The notes: generated by a model not told the origin, from the sequence alone. A DNA stretch of 64,000 nt from Datnioides undecimradiatus (GCA_008933995.1 WARS01000029.1:7502332-7566331), one strand, 5' to 3'; shown: positions 1 through 13,300, numbered from the stretch's first letter. Numbers and translations: made by a program.

Positions 1-132
1 CTCTCTCCTCCTTCCAACTCCAAGCTGGCCAGGCGCAGGCAGCGAAGCAGCCAGCCCAAGGGAGGGCCCGTCTCTGCTGCAGAGCTCCGTCAGCTCTTGG
101 CCCCTCTTGTTATTGTGGGAGACTGTGCCTGA
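1..132 (+). CDS. mknk2: MAP kinase-interacting kinase 2 (Mnk2), C-terminal end, partial
   Basis: Frame 1 is open from base 1 to a TGA at 130-132 and encodes the last 43 residues of a protein. It starts LSPPSNSKLARRRQRSS and ends in a hydrophobic tail, LVIVGDCA. This matches the end of the human MKNK2a isoform as I recall it (LSPPSQSKLAQRRQRAS, then VVLVGDHA), with a short insertion (QPKGGPVSAAELRQ) between the two blocks. Mnk2 is activated by ERK/p38 and phosphorylates eIF4E; this tail lies after the kinase domain and is present only in the long isoform. The kinase domain and exon start are outside the window. The call rests on a short stretch, but MKNK2 is also a 19p13.3 neighbour of REXO1 and CSNK1G2, which supports it. 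Confidence 0.85.
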   Translation, partial: LSPPSNSKLARRRQRSSQPKGGPVSAAELRQLLAPLVIVGDCA

Positions 133-3120
133 ACTTTGTCAACCCTGACCTCCGACCTTCCGTTAAGAGTCAAAGTCCAGATCTGAGACTGCCCTGAGAC
201 TCTCCCTCTCCAATTCTGGCTCCTCTCCATGACTCTAGCAGGCCTTGGTTCCTCTGCCATGTAGGCTTTCTTGCCTCGCTGTAAAGGGAGATGCTGCTTG
301 CAGCCCTTTCTCTAAATGCCTTCTGCCCTTATGCAGCACTTCTGAAGCACATCAGCCCAGGGCCTGCATATAGCAAACACACACAATTGCATGTCAGGGT
401 TTGGGAGGAGGGCCAGTTGATTGATTTGGGAGAGAGAAGTATTTTCTAAGTTATGTTTTGTTTTTTTTTTTTCTTCATAAAACTCAGTTCAGAAGAAATC
501 CGAACACTTATCTTCGAAACTAAGCTCAGACACCAAAGGACAACCTGTTGTGCTGCTCCCACGTTACAACTGGATCCACTGTGAATTAGTTATCTGGAAT
601 GTTCTCTTTGCCTGTATGTATATGCATGACTGGCCCATCTGCAGATACGTACAAGCTTATGCAATATGCCAAGATGAAGGCTGTTCCTGTCTCGAAGGGA
701 TTCAGTATAGGGGTTGGAAGGGCTGTAAGCCAATGCTGTCCGTGCCTGGTGCGGTCCATTATGTGGCTGGGGACTTCAAAGATTTTTTTTTTGATTGATT
801 TTTTTTTTTTTTTTTTTTTTTTTTGATTTTTTTTTTTTTTGGGGGGGGGGGGGATTCCATTTAAGATCAATATTCCTCAACACTGAGCCTCTTCTGTAAA
901 TGTCTGACATAAAACACGCACTCATCTAGCTTGGTGGCCATGCACTTAAAGCTCCTAGAGCAAAGAATGTTTGTCTGTACCCAGCCAGCCATTACTTAAT
1001 GTTGCACAGATGCATACAGTTTCTTATGAGCATATATGCTAAATTCTCAGTGGCCACACCTTTCAGTGTTTATATGTGACCATCAGGCAAGTCTAATAGT
1101 CTTGAATTTAACTATTGCACTTGGGTTATGATGTAGGGTCACTGCAAAATCAGACTTTGGAGCTAGCTCTGAAGTACATCTGAGATGTTGGTACACACCT
1201 AATTATGTTAAATGGCTAGTTAAGTGAAACTGGGTCAGTTACTTTCATTGTAAAGAACACATGACATGTCCCCTTGCCACAACAGAACTTGTATTTTCTT
1301 TTTTTTTTTTTTCTACAAATCAATTCATGCATTAGATTTAACCTTGAATATTTTGGCAGTAAAGGTTAGAGCTCCTTTCAGGGGTTTGAAAAGCACATTT
1401 TGGCCAATTTGGCCCGAGTGTCATTTATTGATGGATATACATGCATTTGGACCATTTTTTTTTTTCCAGGGGTTCACCATTGTCTTTCGTTTTTGACGAG
1501 ATGTACCTTTTTCAAAATAGTGATATTGCAGACTCTCATTTCAAAGTAAGAGGCAGATGAGATATTTCAAAAAGAAAACATTAAAAAAAGGAAAAACATT
1601 CCACAAAAAGAAAAGACAAAAAAAAAGGTCTTCCACAGACGTGTAGCTGTATTAAGTTTACTTTATTTTTCATGTTTGAAAACTCCATGTCAATGTGCCA
1701 CACTGATTTATTTTTTTTTTTTTTCCTTTTTAATGGCTGTTAATAAGCTTCTATTTTCTATATGGTGATTTTCATGCAGGTGCTGTTCAGTTCAGGTGAA
1801 ACACCGGATGTTTTCCTTTAAGTTTTTTTTATGTTTTGTGTTTTTAAAAGTTCAGAGTATGTGGTGTATGAGGTGAGATAGAGAGAAATGAGTTGATCTG
1901 GAGCGTTCTTGCCCAGTGAAGGCGAGTTTTTACTTTTTTTTTTTATGTGCAAGAGTTGGCAATAATTTTTTTTTTTTTTTTGTTCGTTCAGACTAAGCTC
2001 ATTCTGAAACTGACAGGTAATGGACTGGTGATGAGCTCTCACAACACTGTAGCCATTTCACCAAAGAGGGTTCAAGTCAGGATGTTGAACATGTGATCCA
2101 TAACCTGGCAGTGAGAAGTGGGACTTATGATTGTCCACGTCCTGTTGCCAGCACTGCAGCGACGGTACTCTGGAAATGGCTCCCTTGGTGTCAAAGGACC
2201 CGTTATGCTGATAATAGGACACTGTAATAGTTCTAAAATACCTTTCTACAGATGCATAGTTATGGGGTTTTATGTCTTATAATAAGACTTACTTGAACTT
2301 GCGTATGCAGCTGTTTCTTCTCCATTTGGGAAACTACTTTGCTATCAGTAATCTCAAAGCATTAAGCTGATGATCAAGGCAATCTTGGGGTTTTGAAATT
2401 ACCAATACAGTTCAGTATTCTGCCTTTTTCTCCCTTTTGAGCATCAGACAAGTTAGTCCCTACCTTTTGATAGGGTTGGATTCTCAGAAACGCACAGACT
2501 TTGGCCATACTCTGTAATATCCCGAATGGTATAATACGAGTTTTCTTGGTCATGACCATTTCTACTTTTTGTCAAACGGCAGTAGCTTTTTTGACTGCCT
2601 TTTATTGAGGGGGGAAGGGGTACAAAATGATATCCTTAAGCCTCGCAATTTTTATATTGTAAGTCATTTTGAAGTAAGGAAGTGTTAAAATTCTGTCATT
2701 CATTCAAATGGACAGTCCATCAATTTCCCCACAATTTGAATGTAGCCCGCAGGCAAAAGCATTTACAATCCAGCAACATTGCTGAAATGTTTTTTTAAAT
2801 GGTTCATTTCACAAGCATGGTGTGGGGTTATTCTGTCTACGTTGATACAATCCTCAAACTTTTCATTGAGAGTTGACACCTGATTTTAACACTGTCTGAA
2901 TCACCCCAAGCCCATTTGTGTTCATGGGAAGAACTTTGAAATAAATACATCCTTTAAGTACAAAAAAATATTTTGATTTAAAATAAGCACTTTACTGTAC
3001 CATGTGAATGATTGCAGTTCACTCAAGGCAACATTTATGACAGTTGCTACAGAATTTTGTATTGTTTTTCTAAAAAAAAAAAAAAAAAAAATGCAATAAA
3101 ATGCTTTGAACTACAGGCTG
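133..3120 (+). other. mknk2: mknk2 3' UTR
   Basis: About 3 kb of AT-rich, stop-rich sequence follows the mknk2 stop codon. Candidate polyadenylation signals are AATAAA at 2940-2945 and AATAAA at 3095-3100, the latter just after an A-run at 3072-3091. It contains many T homopolymers (780-840, 1299-1312, 1710-1724, 1965-1981) and a G13 run at 841-853. No coding sequence is supported. The 3' boundary is inferred from the signals only. Confidence 0.6.
780..853. repeat. Homopolymer block, interrupted poly-T followed by G13
   Basis: About 60 bases of nearly pure T, interrupted by GA and GATTGA, run directly into 13 G. The complementary strand would read as C13 followed by poly-A. It lies in the mknk2 3' UTR and is prone to length error in sequencing. 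Confidence 0.9.
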
Positions 3121-3819
3121 GTCTGTCTGGTTACTGTAACCTCACTCTGTTTTGCTTGAAGGTCTTGAAGCGAAAAACAGCTGTACTTTCCCTGGTTTCT
3201 GCATTCTGCTGTATCTCTAGTTTCACATTAACTTGCAGCCTTATCTTTTGGCCAAGGCTGAGGCCGTTTCATCTGATTCGCTGCTGTAAATCCCTCTTAT
3301 CAGGAGCACTCCCTGATATCTGAACTGACTATGTCACATATGTCCTTGGCTGTTCGTAAATATGAGCTCAGTTCTCACACACAGGAATGTGAGGGTGGTT
3401 TCACCTGCTATAGTCATGCTGAGTGCTGCTGCGGGGGGGGGGGGCGCTCTCCCCAGCCAGACGGGCCCGATCTGAAGAAACTGATGCAACCTGCTGCAAG
3501 AGCTGCAGCTCCTCTGTGCCACCTCATGAGCTCCCTAGAAATACAGAATGACTTAAGCTGAATTCACTAAATGCCCATGTATCCAGGCAGGATTTGTCAT
3601 CCTGTGGTAATCATCAGCTGTAGCGGTTTCCTCAGCAATAATTCTGTTACTTAAAGCGGATGTATCCAAAAGGCTTGAGTCGAGGATCAGAGAGAAACAA
3701 AAATCCCAATAGTCCTAATAAACAGTAATCAAAATAATTGATTTTCATGACTGTAATCATACCAATATTCAATTATGAAATCCCAAGAAGAATCATTAAA
3801 AAAAACAACAACATACCAG

Positions 3820-4005
3820 TCACAATTTCTTTGAGCCCGAAGTAATGTCTTCAGATGTCTCATTTTGCGTGACCAACAGCTCAAAACAAGGAAAATATTC
3901 TGCTTTGCATGATATTAAAATATACAGAGACAGCAAATCCTGTCAGGGTATTGCTGGAATCAGCCAATATTTGTCATCTAGTGATTAAAAGCTAATTATT
4001 ACAGC
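3820..4005. repeat. Degenerate dispersed repeat, family A
   Basis: Recognisable blocks, in order, are TTTGAGCCCGAAGTAATGTC, TTCAGATGTCTCATTTTG, a GACCAACAGCTCAAAAC block, AGCAAATCC and a GCTGGAATCAGCCAATATTT block. The same blocks occur in order, differently mutated, at 35600-35925 and 62175-62445. I recall this as a very common percomorph non-coding repeat with ATTAATCGATTAATCG-type ends. Copy limits are approximate. Confidence 0.6.
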
Positions 4006-4599
4006 TTTTCTGATCAAGTTAATATTGTATGTGGCTATGAGTCCTAAACTCAATCCCTTAAATTTGAATTTGATGCATTTTACGTTTAAAGACCAAATTG
4101 CAAAAGCGAAACGAACAAACAAAAACTGCCAATTGCATAACTTCTCTTGCATGATCACGTCACAAGGCAGAAAGGAAATTAAATGATGCAACAGCAGAGT
4201 GTTTTCAGGGCAATCTCCGGGGACCGTGTGTGTGTGACCGAGGAGAAACATCGCCGGTGTTTGTCTCCCTCTAGTGGACAGTTCTCACAGACTCATGTAA
4301 AGTCACAAAGCACTGAGTAAACTCAAGAATACCCTCTTCGATCAGTTATGTTCGACGGTAAATACGGCGAATATTCCTTCTTTATGGATTCAAGAATTCC
4401 ACTTCAACTAAAATAAATATATATCTCAATCAGAAGGAAGACGCATTACTACAAAGCTGAAAACGGGCTGTTCTTTGAGCCCATGAGGTCCTGAGGTGAT
4501 GTTCTTAGAGATCTGTGGTCCCCCCCCCCAAAGACAGTGACCCTACCAACATTTGATTTCATTGAATATGATGCATTGCTGTACAGCCTATGTCAAGTT

Positions 4600-4875
4600 C
4601 TTTAGAATTAGCTCAAACATCTACAGAAGTAGAATGCAACATACACATCAAAACAGCAGTAATGATAATCCTAAATTATCATATATAATAAGTATAAACC
4701 ACTGACAGTTTGACCATTTAACTACATATGTACTTTTAATTCCTTAGCTAGATTTGGCTGGTATTTATGTCCTTTCACTTAAATAAGGTTTTGAATGCAG
4801 GGTTTTCAGCTACATTATGGTGCGGTGTTAGTACTTAGTAAAAGGTCTGAATACAGTACTGATTATGGTTTTGTG
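4600..4875. repeat. Degenerate dispersed repeat, family B
   Basis: Its end reads TTTTGAATGCAGGGTTTTC, then GGTGTTAGTACTTAGTAAAAGG, then TCTGAATACAGTACTG. The same order of blocks (GAATGCAGG, AGTA, AAGATCTGAATACTTC) recurs at 18340-18475 and 26460-27045. It resembles a common teleost repeat ending AAAGGATCTGAATACTTC. Divergence is high and edges are uncertain. Confidence 0.5.
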
Positions 4876-6935
4876 ATGCAGAAACTTTAATCATTGATCA
4901 ATAATGAAATGTTTTTACTTTAATTGATCTCATAACCTCAGACATTAAGGAAAGGGGGGAACAAATCAAGCATGTAAGATAAGATACCAAGTCATGAGAT
5001 TCAGTTCTCAGATCTGAAGGGGTTCATTTCTGTTTGTCTGCTGTGAACATGAAGAGAATAGAATTTAGAAAATATGTACATGTGTGTACTTACCATACTT
5101 GTATGAGTTGGCATTTATGATATGTATATTTTATGATCTCATTCTGTTCGTATTTAGAGGTTATTTTCTATTTTCCCTGTAAAGTCATTTGTAACTTAAA
5201 TTACATTACTGCTGACAAGAACTTTATCAACACACACTATCTGGTCTGCATGTCAAAAATAAAAATCAGTCTTCTTGGTGAAGCAGTGTACTTACCTGTC
5301 TTTCCATTTCATCTCATCAGAAAAAGCAAAAACAGTATTCACACACTGAGGTCAGTTATAGCATATGAAACTTTCTGTGGCTACAATGCCTGTTAGGTTT
5401 TACTCACAGCAGAGATCTGACTCGTCACCGTAGGAAAAGCACAGGTGTTACCAATAATGTTAACATTGCCTTTTTTCTATTCAAGAAGAGCCCAGCAAAT
5501 CGCAGTGTTGAGTCAGTTAACACAACATCTTAGACTGATATCATTTATTTTATTACCTCCACCTGCACAATCAATCTGATCTACTGCAAGATTTTCTATA
5601 CAAAATTGACTTGAATTAAATGATTAACACCCACCTGTGGATACATTTGGTCGTCCAGGTATATCCAAATTGTACTCCACCTGTTGAAAAATTGCTGATT
5701 TTCCACTTTAAAGAACTGTTTAACAATGAGGCTTGAAATTCATCTTAATCAAACTTAAGTCTCAAGGCTGTAAGTGATGATAAAATTGAACAACATGAAA
5801 AACACAATTGTTTTAAAAACTACACGAAAGGACAAATTAAACTTTAGGTAACTGCAAAAAAGAAAGTTAATAACGCAAAAAACTTTTTGTCTTCTTTTTT
5901 AATTTTTTTTTTTTTTTAACCTATTTTGGGCGAGTTTAAATGAATATTCGGTGTTTGGCATAAGCTTCAGGGGTCCAGAGGCTGCAGGAGTGAGTGGAGC
6001 TGACTGCTGAAAACAAACATTTAACAACTGACAGAGTGCCGTTAATACGTCACTAATTACCTGTCCACCGCACCTGAGGATCACAATGATTAAGGAGAGT
6101 GTCACGTGTTTTTCTGGAGAGCACAAAAAGGCTGTGCACGTGCTAGTCTGAAATTTGAGAGTGGAGCTGGAGGTAGGTATCGTGGATCGTTTCAGGACGC
6201 GGCTTTATTTATTTATTTAACCTCCCGTAAAGACATTTGAAACAGAAAAATGAGAAAAGGGAGTAACTAATTTTCGCTGGTAGAGACAAAGTAAGTCTGT
6301 AAATTTGAAAACAATTTTATTTTGCTTTAGAAAAATACCCACATGTGTAAAAATTAATTTAAGATTGAATGACTTCAAAACGAAAACATTTAAAAGGTAA
6401 CTTGTTTTTATTTCCTAAACGCACATGTGGTAAAGTTAATGTTAGCATGTGCGCAGTAAACTGTTTTCACAAATGGACCTGTTTCATTTTAAAGGAATAG
6501 TTTAACACTTTGGGAAACACGTTTTATCTGCAGCCGCTTCTTGCTCCACTGATGAAGGTACCATTTGTATTAAAAGCGACTTTCAGAAAGGGAAAAGGTG
6601 TGTGTCCTTCTCAAACCATTTGACCCGAAGGTCTTGAAGACAACTCATTACTAGAAACCTGATCAATAAAATTGACTGAAACGCTTTGTCTCACTTATTT
6701 TTGTGAAGCGGACACACTTCTACAATGAGGAGCACATATCACTGTTATTGCTAATTAACGCTAATTACCAGGGGAAAATGCTGAATAAAACAAGGGCAAC
6801 TTGCAACTCTGGGAACGCTTTGTTTGATTCGTTACAAATAAACTACCCACTCCGCGTTAAGCCGCCACATTTAAGGTTTGCTGGTAGAGTTACTAAGCTC
6901 AGTGCTGGGATACCTGAGAGCTGACCTGGGGGCAA

Positions 6936-7154
6936 AGTTTTAACGCTATCCGGTCTCTAGCTTCTGTGACGTCGGGCAGCGCGACGCCACGTGTGACTTA
7001 ACGCGAGAGTTCACTCCGTGACAAGTCCAACATGGCGCCTTAGGGACGTTGTTATTGTCCCGTCGCTCCTACAAGCTTTGCAGTGCGAGAAGAAACTACG
7101 CAGGAAAAACGGACGGGTGTGTTCACGCGGGCATGAGAGCAACATCCAGAGATA
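6936..7154 (+). promoter_or_regulatory. rexo1: rexo1 promoter and 5' leader
   Basis: This short CpG-containing stretch precedes the rexo1 start. It contains a CRE-like TGACGTC at 6967-6973, an E-box CACGTG at 6988-6993, and a YY1-like CCAACATGGCGCC at 7027-7039. The last type often sits at or just downstream of the start site of TATA-less housekeeping genes. No TATA box is seen. I infer a start site at roughly 7000-7080. Confidence 0.6.
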
Positions 7155-7189
7155 ATGTTAAGATCCACCGGCTTCTTCCGCGGGCTTGA
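7133..7189 (+). promoter_or_regulatory. Upstream ORF overlapping the rexo1 start codon
   Basis: An 18-residue ORF starts 22 bases before the rexo1 ATG, in a different frame, and ends 34 bases after the A of that ATG. Its ATG has G at -3. A three-codon uORF (7032-7043) lies further upstream inside the YY1-like element. Both could lower translation of rexo1 if the transcript starts upstream of them. Confidence 0.5.
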
Positions 7190-7344
7190 CTGTCCGTTTT
7201 ACACGGAATACAGCGAGGACAAAGGAGGCAGAAAAGGGTGCAACAGACCGTACTGTCACTTCAGGCACAGCCAGCAGAGACGGGCGTCATACGGAGCTCC
7301 AGCGGATGTTAAAAAGCAAAGAGACCTCCACTCCGCACAGAAAG
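7155..7344 (+). CDS. rexo1: rexo1 coding exon 1
   Basis: Residues 1-63, including MLRSTGFFR and the small zinc-finger-like cluster ending [10 protein letters not shown]. The donor is AAAG|GTGCTC, phase 1, completing a Glu codon with exon 2. Confidence 0.95.
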
Positions 7345-10300
7345 GTGCTCAGTGTTATCTAATAAAAGACTTTCATTGAATGATTTAACGTCGTAGTGAG
7401 TGCGTGTGTAGACTGAACCACAGGGGTGTGAATGGCCGACGAAACCGGTAACGGTGCGAAGTGCATTTCTGTCGCCGTTAGCTTCACTTTACACACAACT
7501 ACAGCTGAGGGATCTCATCAGTTACACCCGCTCATGGTTGACTTAAACTGTTATAACTAGGAAGCAAAAGATGCACTGTATTCAGCCCACACAGGAGACA
7601 CTTTAGTGTCTAAGTAAGGGAAGATACTAAAGACTAACGTTATGAACATGTGCTGTAGCTGCGCAGAAACATCAAACATAAAGCACCAGGTTCTGTAGTA
7701 GAAACCGTGAAAATAGGCGCAATTAAAGAAAAAGAGGCAAGGAAGTTGTACTTAATACAATAAATGAATATAGTGATTGCGCTTGAAGGAGTCAGGTGAC
7801 GACGGGGAAGGGTCATGTGTGCAGGTAGCAATGTTGGTAGCTCAAAACTAAAATTAAGAAGTTATTGCAGAAGGTGAACTGTGAGGTGGTGGGACTGACT
7901 GACTTTTGTTCGAGTAAGTGTGTTTATTTCCATCATAAAACATAATACTCCACCTGTCCTGCTGGATTTTTGTTGACCTCCGTAGCTGTCACCAACTTTC
8001 ACAAGTAAACTCGCTTTTAGATGTTAAATGTCATATATTGAGCTAACTCTGAGAGGAAGATGCTCAGATGTGGTGGGAACTCGAGGAGTCTGCTGATACA
8101 AGTTCTTTGGTTTTCCTGAATTTCTAATCTGTATGACTGCTACCTCACTGCGTGGAACCATTTGGATGAATAAGACAATACAGTATTATGCTCCAGGGAT
8201 CGCTGTGGCACCAAAATTGAGTGAATGGCCTCCTGTCACTGGATGAATGTAACTTAACACAGAAACACTGAATTTTATAATCCTAGTGACAAAGATGCTG
8301 TTGTAATGTGGATTGGCTGCATCATGGCCAGTGCTTAATAAGGTCTGTTTTGTGGCCGATTAGATTTGTTTGTCCCTAGTTAAAAGCTATTGAGGGACAC
8401 CTTTTTTTTTTTAAACTATTGGTGAATTTTAAGATTGTTTGTCTCACGTCCCTGCAGAACAAGGTTATGATCCCTTCAACCCAGAAGTTGTGAGGCCCCA
8501 GGATCAGCAGAATGAAAAGCCAGCAGACTCGGGAGACCTCAGTGGTGCTCTGGAGCTGGTCAACAGGGCCATCGAGGAGGTCCGCAGTGAGGTGGAGCGG
8601 GAGAAGAGGAAGCTCTCAAGGATTGGGGATGAGCCGTACGATCCCAGCGAGAGCTCCAGTATGGCTACATGTGACACTGTTAAAACTAAGACACCGCCTT
8701 CACACATGGCTTATGACCCTGGGAGTTATCAGATGACATCGGGAGGGTATAATCCCACCCCTGGGTGCAGCAAGTATACCTTGGATTCAGACAACCAGCC
8801 AAACAATAGTAACTCCATGGAATATGTTCCCACATCTGTAAAGAAGCCTCCATCTCGGACACTCACACAACAAGTCCCCGCTTCTCCCCCGAGTCCAAAG
8901 TATTCAAACAACACATCATCTTCTAAATGTAAATACACCGTGGACAATTCAAGACCATCCACAGATATGGAGTATGATCCGCTGTCCAACTACTCAGCAG
9001 GAATCGCTGTGAAAAGCAAGAGGCACAAGGGTGCACAGGCCGCTAAGGCGGATGAGAACAAGCCACACAAACTACCAGGATCAGATATGTCGGATGGAGA
9101 GTGCGTTGTAGCTGTGACAAAACCACAACAACAGAGTGTAGACTCAAAAAAGTACACTTTCTCTGACTCAGATGGCGAGAGCTCTGGAACTGAGTATCGA
9201 CCCACCTCACTTAGTAATCTCCAGCAGAGGAAAGCCAACAGCGGGTCATTTTGGAACACTGTGGGGAAGGACAAAAAAGGTAGGACTGAAAGCATGCTGA
9301 ATGGACTGACACAGAGGAATAAAGAGGACCCAGCAGGGGACTCAGACATCCAGGAAGATATTAAACAAAAGGATAGCCTAGAAAAAAAGAAGGCAGTGAA
9401 TCGAACTAGTCACGAGAAAAGTGCAAATTCTGAGAAAGTTCATAAACCTGAAAAGGAAGTGAACAAAACAGCTGTCAGTAAGAGTAGTAGCAGCATCAGC
9501 AGAAGCAGTAGTAAGGACAAAGGGTCAATGAAGAACTCAAACCAGGACTCTACAAAGAAGGAGAACAAGAGTCATGGGAAAAAAGATGATACGAAAAACA
9601 CAGTTAAGGTGAAAACATCTGATAAAGTTCAGAGGGAAGGCAGAGACGAAAAGAGAAGTGATGGAAAGATCAGAGTAAAAACAGACTCAAGCAAACGAGA
9701 TAAAGATGCAGAGAATAGTGTAAGGGAAAGCAAGAAACCCAAGACATCAGACAAGGACAAGGAACTTAGCAAGTATAAGGACCAACACAAAAATGGTAAA
9801 CTTGATAGCAGCAAAAGAGAAAAGGATGTGAAGAAAGTGAAAAGCAGTTCTAGCAGCATGTGCAGTAGTGGTAACAGTAAAGGCAGTTCTGCAAGCAGTA
9901 AAGATAAGGTGAAGCAAAACATCAGCTCATCAAATGGGAAGAGACGTGAGGACAAACGGCGAAGCCTCAGTCTAAGCCACGCCGACCTGTTTGGAGATGA
10001 GAGCCCAGAGGAGGCCGAACCGATGGAGGTGGACGATGAAGACGAGGAACCAGAGGAAGTGCTGGTGAGAAAATCTGCTGATGCTTTAAAGAGGAGATGT
10101 CTGAACAAGAGGAAAGCGTCAGAGCTGACTCCCTCCTCCTCTGACAACGAGGGTGACCGCGGCGTGGAGAGCAGAGGGACAAATAGGGACGAGGTTGATG
10201 GCGTTGGAATCGACTTGTCTAGTTTCCAGGATGATCTGGACTTCGACTCAGATCCCATGGAGGAGTGTTTGCGGATATTCAATGAATCCAAGGATGTGAA

Positions 10301-13300
10301 GAGGGAAGACAAGGGAAGGCAAGCTCGCCAGGTGGGTCTTTTGTTTCTCGCAGTACTGTTGCACTCTTTTTCATATTTTGCAAATGACAAGCCGTTGGAT
10401 TCGAATACATAAATGCCATGTTGTGTCGTCTCAGCCTTCCCGGGATTCAGAGGAGGAGAAAAGCACAGAGAGCACTTTAACCACTCTCTTTCCTGGTCAG
10501 AAGAAGAGAGTCTCCCATTTTGTTGCCAAAGGAAATGTAAGTTTGTCTCGTTGACTTCTTTCTGTTTCATCATTCCACAATCCAACAACAATCCAATCAA
10601 CAAAGGGAAATTGAAGTCAGTCGGTCAGGGTGAACACATTCGCTGCCTGTGTTGTAAAGTTTTATCACAGGAATAAACCTTTCAGAACCTGATTACTGCA
10701 AATCTCAGATACTTACTAAACATTAACTGTTTCAAAGAAGTACAATTTCCAAACCCAAAGTCAGACCCAGTGACTCTATTAAAATCTAAGGTCTCTGTAT
10801 GTGACCAGGGTAGAGACTCACCACAGTCCTCCTGATGTAACACAAGCACATTAGGAAGACTGAAACAAAAACATGACAAGAAACAAGGAAGTAAACCTTA
10901 CAATATGAAAAGGGTGTAGTGAAGTCAGTGTTGGGGATTTCCACTGTTACAGGCTGTAGCAGTTATATATGAAAGTATGAAATCGACTGTCGGTGTTTCC
11001 CAAACAGCCACCAGAGATATTTGGCAGCCTACTCGGCCTTCCACCACCTTATAAGGATGTTTTTGATAAAGGGGCTTTTCTGTGCTATGCCGTCCATGTC
11101 AGCTTTAAATTCACCTTACATTCACTGATGTAATTTCTGCTGCAGGTAACGCGACCATTTCTCAACACAAAGCGTCCACTTTATGATAAAACATGCATTT
11201 GTTTCAATCAGAACGATGCACCTTCGAAGCCTGTGGTGCAGCCGTACCGGAGACTCACTGCCCAGGAGGTCTGCTACCGGCGTATGCAGATGGCACAGCA
11301 GCAAGCTGCTCAGCTCTCCGCTTCAGTCAAAGCTGCCTCGCAGAGCTCCAGCCCCAGCTTCTCTGGAGAGAGGAAGAGAATAGCGCACCGTCCCAACCCA
11401 CAGATAACATCTTCCAAAACAAGTACGAGTGGCTCCCCTGCTCTGCACTGTGGCAGGATTTAGCTTCTTAGCTCTTATTGTTGCTATATATCTGCACTCC
11501 CCTTCTCATTTAGTATTACACCTAAGTCATAATAACCATAAGTGGATGCACAAGTCTCAAACTCTTCTCTGATTGGTAGAAATGGAGCTATTACTTTAAT
11601 TGGACGTCATATGAACTAAGTGTGTGTCTGGCCAGGTCCCGCAGATGTGAAACCAGCTGCCAGTCGAGTGTTGTCCCCCAGCCAGACCCATCAGACTGTC
11701 AAGACACAAACCACTGCTGGCATCTTGTCTAAGACCATGTCCACTGTCACGCAGAAGAGAGTGGCGCACACACCCACCATGAAGGTACTCACAGACTGCC
11801 AAATTCACAGTGTTTCATGGTGCTGATTGTTTCACTGAATGTTTGTTTTTAGCCTTGATGAATCACTGGCAGAGATGTGCCCCATCTCTGCATAGAAAGG
11901 CTTGCTGAATCTGTAGGTTGTAATTTAAAGTTTGTGTTCTCCCTCTGCTTGGACTTTTCCAGAGTAGTTCGATGAAGCGCCCGATCATCCCCACTGAGTT
12001 TGGGGCCAAGGTTCCCACCAACATCCGCCAGCGCTACCTCAACGCTTTCATAGACGAATGTGTGAAATTCTGCCCGTCAGAGGACGTTGCCTTCCAGATG
12101 GTACGAATAACACCTGCTTTTCACAAATGCTACGGAGTGTAATCTCACTTTGAACAGTAGACGAATGGAGGTTTCACTCTTTCAGGCGCTTGACGAGGAG
12201 AGGCTGGTGTATGAGCGCAGTAGCAGTAAGAACATCTACCTCAATGTAGCTGTCAACACCCTGAAGAAGCTCCGAACCAAGAGCAGCTCCCCTCCATCAC
12301 CTGTGACAAGTATGTCAGCTCAGACCCTGTACAGTATATTATTACATATTCACTGATAGTCATAATGTACAGCACATTGTGATAATTATGATACTGTGCA
12401 TAAAAACCTTGGTTTATGTCCTCCCATGTGTATATGTGGGCATTTACAGTAATGTAACGGTTGTACGGTGTGTTTTTCTGCAGAGGAGCCGGGCTCAGTT
12501 GCTCACAGGAGAGCCCAGTCCCATGAGGAAGTTCTTGGGGGTCGTCTTGCTGCTACAACCAGCTTCACTGTCAACAGGATGGGTAAACAGCAGGAGGAAA
12601 AGCTCTCTGGTAAAGGACAAGTTAGATTAACTCCCATAGAGGGATAAAGTTCAGATGATAAGAAGTATCATGTTTTCACTGCGTTCACTCCTCTTTGTCT
12701 AGGGCTGTTTGGAGCACATTTCTTTCTTGAACAGTTTCTTTTCCATTTTTCTCTTATTCTGTTTTTCTTGTGTCACCTGATCACATCCCTGGACACATAA
12801 AAAATGCCCATTATACCTCTGGTAATGATAAAAACACAGAGAGAAGACAGAAAGAGAGAGAAAGGGGAGAGAGGAAACTGAAGGAATCTTTGTCAAGTAG
12901 AAACTTGTGACCTTTTGTTTACTCTGAAATGTGCTCGGTCAATAAACAGTAATAGTGAAACTGCCCAAATACCCATGTGACAACCTTCAGGTGCTGTCTA
13001 CAGCAAATGTTCCTCCCCCATGACCTGACTTCAGAGGAAATCCGTTTACAAGACACTAACATCTAACTGTTGGTTGGTGAGATTAACAGTAAAATCAATC
13101 AATAAATCAATCAAACGAGTACATTTCAGACAGAAAATGCGGATTACTCACTTACATATCTGTCAGTCACAGCCCTTTGAAAACATAAACATCTGGACCA
13201 AACAAATTAAGGTGTCAGCATTTTCAGAACTTTAATTAACAAACAATTTATAGATTAACTAACTTATGAAATCAGTCATTAGTTGCAGATATTCCTTTGA

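Larger units (their letters stand above)
3121..6935. other. Intergenic region mknk2-rexo1, no gene recognised
   Basis: No ORF here resembles a protein, and no coding-like exon was recognised. It holds a G12 run (3433-3444), two degenerate dispersed-repeat copies (about 3820-4005 and 4600-4875), a T-run near 5909-5918 and otherwise AT-rich unique-looking sequence. Confidence 0.6.

Noticed and set aside
586-870. 94-codon minus-strand ORF rich in Lys
   Set aside because: It is created by the poly-T tract at 780-840 read from the other strand.
9629-10603. 324-codon minus-strand ORF
   Set aside because: It lies antisense to rexo1 exon 2 and its Ser/Leu-rich sequence is the mirror of the Ser/Lys/Glu-rich coding strand. 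The plus strand has full homology and splice support.
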